A stretch of DNA of 5,607 bases from positions 1 through 5,607 of the forward strand of contig CALGGH010000157.1 in assembly GCA_937916415.1 (NCBI GenBank). Reading direction: 5' to 3'. The notes under the pieces are model-generated. The model did no database searches and was not told the origin of the DNA. It worked only from the letters and a program-made list of their open reading frames with translations. This DNA comes from an uncultured Lachnospiraceae bacterium (lineage in GTDB: Bacteria; Bacillota; Clostridia; Lachnospirales; Lachnospiraceae). The translations under genes and the position numbers were made by a program. Shown piece after piece: positions 5,556 to 5,607 of the stretch. Position 1 is the stretch's first letter, and every line of letters begins with the position of its first letter.

Positions 5556-5607
5556 TGCCCAGAACCGGAATCGAACCAGTGACACGAGGATTTTCAGTCC
5601 TCTGCTC
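5556..5607 (-). tRNA. tRNA-Phe (anticodon GAA), 5' part outside the window
   Basis: The visible 52 bases run from the 3' strand of the D stem to the discriminator A (5556). The anticodon stem GAGGA/TCCTC (5602-5598, 5590-5586) encloses loop CTGAAAA with anticodon GAA at 5595-5593. The variable loop is GTGTC, as is usual for tRNA-Phe. The T arm is ACTGG-TTCGATT-CCGGT with one G-U pair, and the acceptor 3' strand is TCTGGGC. The next bases are CTA, so the CCA end is not encoded and must be added enzymatically. The missing part should begin GCCCAGA. Confidence 0.92.
5557..5576 (-). repeat. 20-bp tRNA-Phe copy of the duplicated attachment-like core
   Basis: This is the in-gene copy of the 20-bp direct repeat whose partner lies at 5410-5429. 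The repeats are 147 bp apart start to start, enclosing 127 bp that hold only the tRNA terminator and AT-rich DNA with no gene. Confidence 0.7.

Overview
The window looks like a piece of a Gram-positive (Bacillota), probably Clostridia / Lachnospiraceae-like gut or rumen chromosome. This is an inference from the gene families present (an AGCS sodium:amino-acid symporter, a cytosolic PAS-GGDEF-EAL protein, and an AAA-ATPase-like/DUF1703 protein of the type common in gut anaerobes), strong AGGAGG-type ribosome binding sites and sigma-A-like promoters. No rRNA or other firm taxonomic marker is present.

Layout. (1) Positions 2-1225, + strand: the 3' three quarters or more of a sodium:alanine/glycine symporter gene, cut by the left window edge. 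(2) 1226-1312: an 87-bp GC-rich gap with a 12-bp direct repeat but no convincing terminator. (3) 1313-3001, + strand: a soluble PAS-like / degenerate GGDEF / intact EAL protein, probably a cyclic-di-GMP phosphodiesterase, closed by a hairpin terminator that overlaps its stop codon. (4) 3022-3412: an AT-rich gap of different composition. It holds a 23-bp tandem repeat array flanked by two outward-facing promoter-like sequences. The leftward promoter serves a small ORF (3171-2950, - strand) with a good ribosome binding site that runs into the end of the EAL gene and looks like a truncated gene. (5) 3413-5002, - strand: a complete AAA-ATPase-like protein with a C-terminal PD-(D/E)XK nuclease-type domain. 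It has its own extended -10 promoter and a leader hairpin abutting its Shine-Dalgarno, and a terminator-like hairpin overlaps the promoter. (6) 5092-5400: no intact gene. On the - strand there are open stretches that read like a decayed coding region, with an imperfect ~55-bp internal duplication. (7) 5410-5607: the 3' part of a tRNA-Phe(GAA) gene on the - strand (cut by the right edge) with its terminator, plus an exact 20-bp copy of the tRNA 3' end 147 bp away, the signature of integration at a tRNA gene.

How it fits together. The symporter and EAL genes point the same way and may be co-transcribed, which would put a c-di-GMP-degrading protein beside an amino-acid importer. The two + strand genes on the left look like ordinary chromosome. 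Everything from about 3022 to the tRNA looks accessory: AT-rich repeats, a truncated ORF, a stand-alone ATPase/nuclease-type gene, gene debris and a duplicated tRNA-Phe end. The simplest reading is a remnant or edge of an element integrated at tRNA-Phe, but no integrase is visible here, so this remains an inference.
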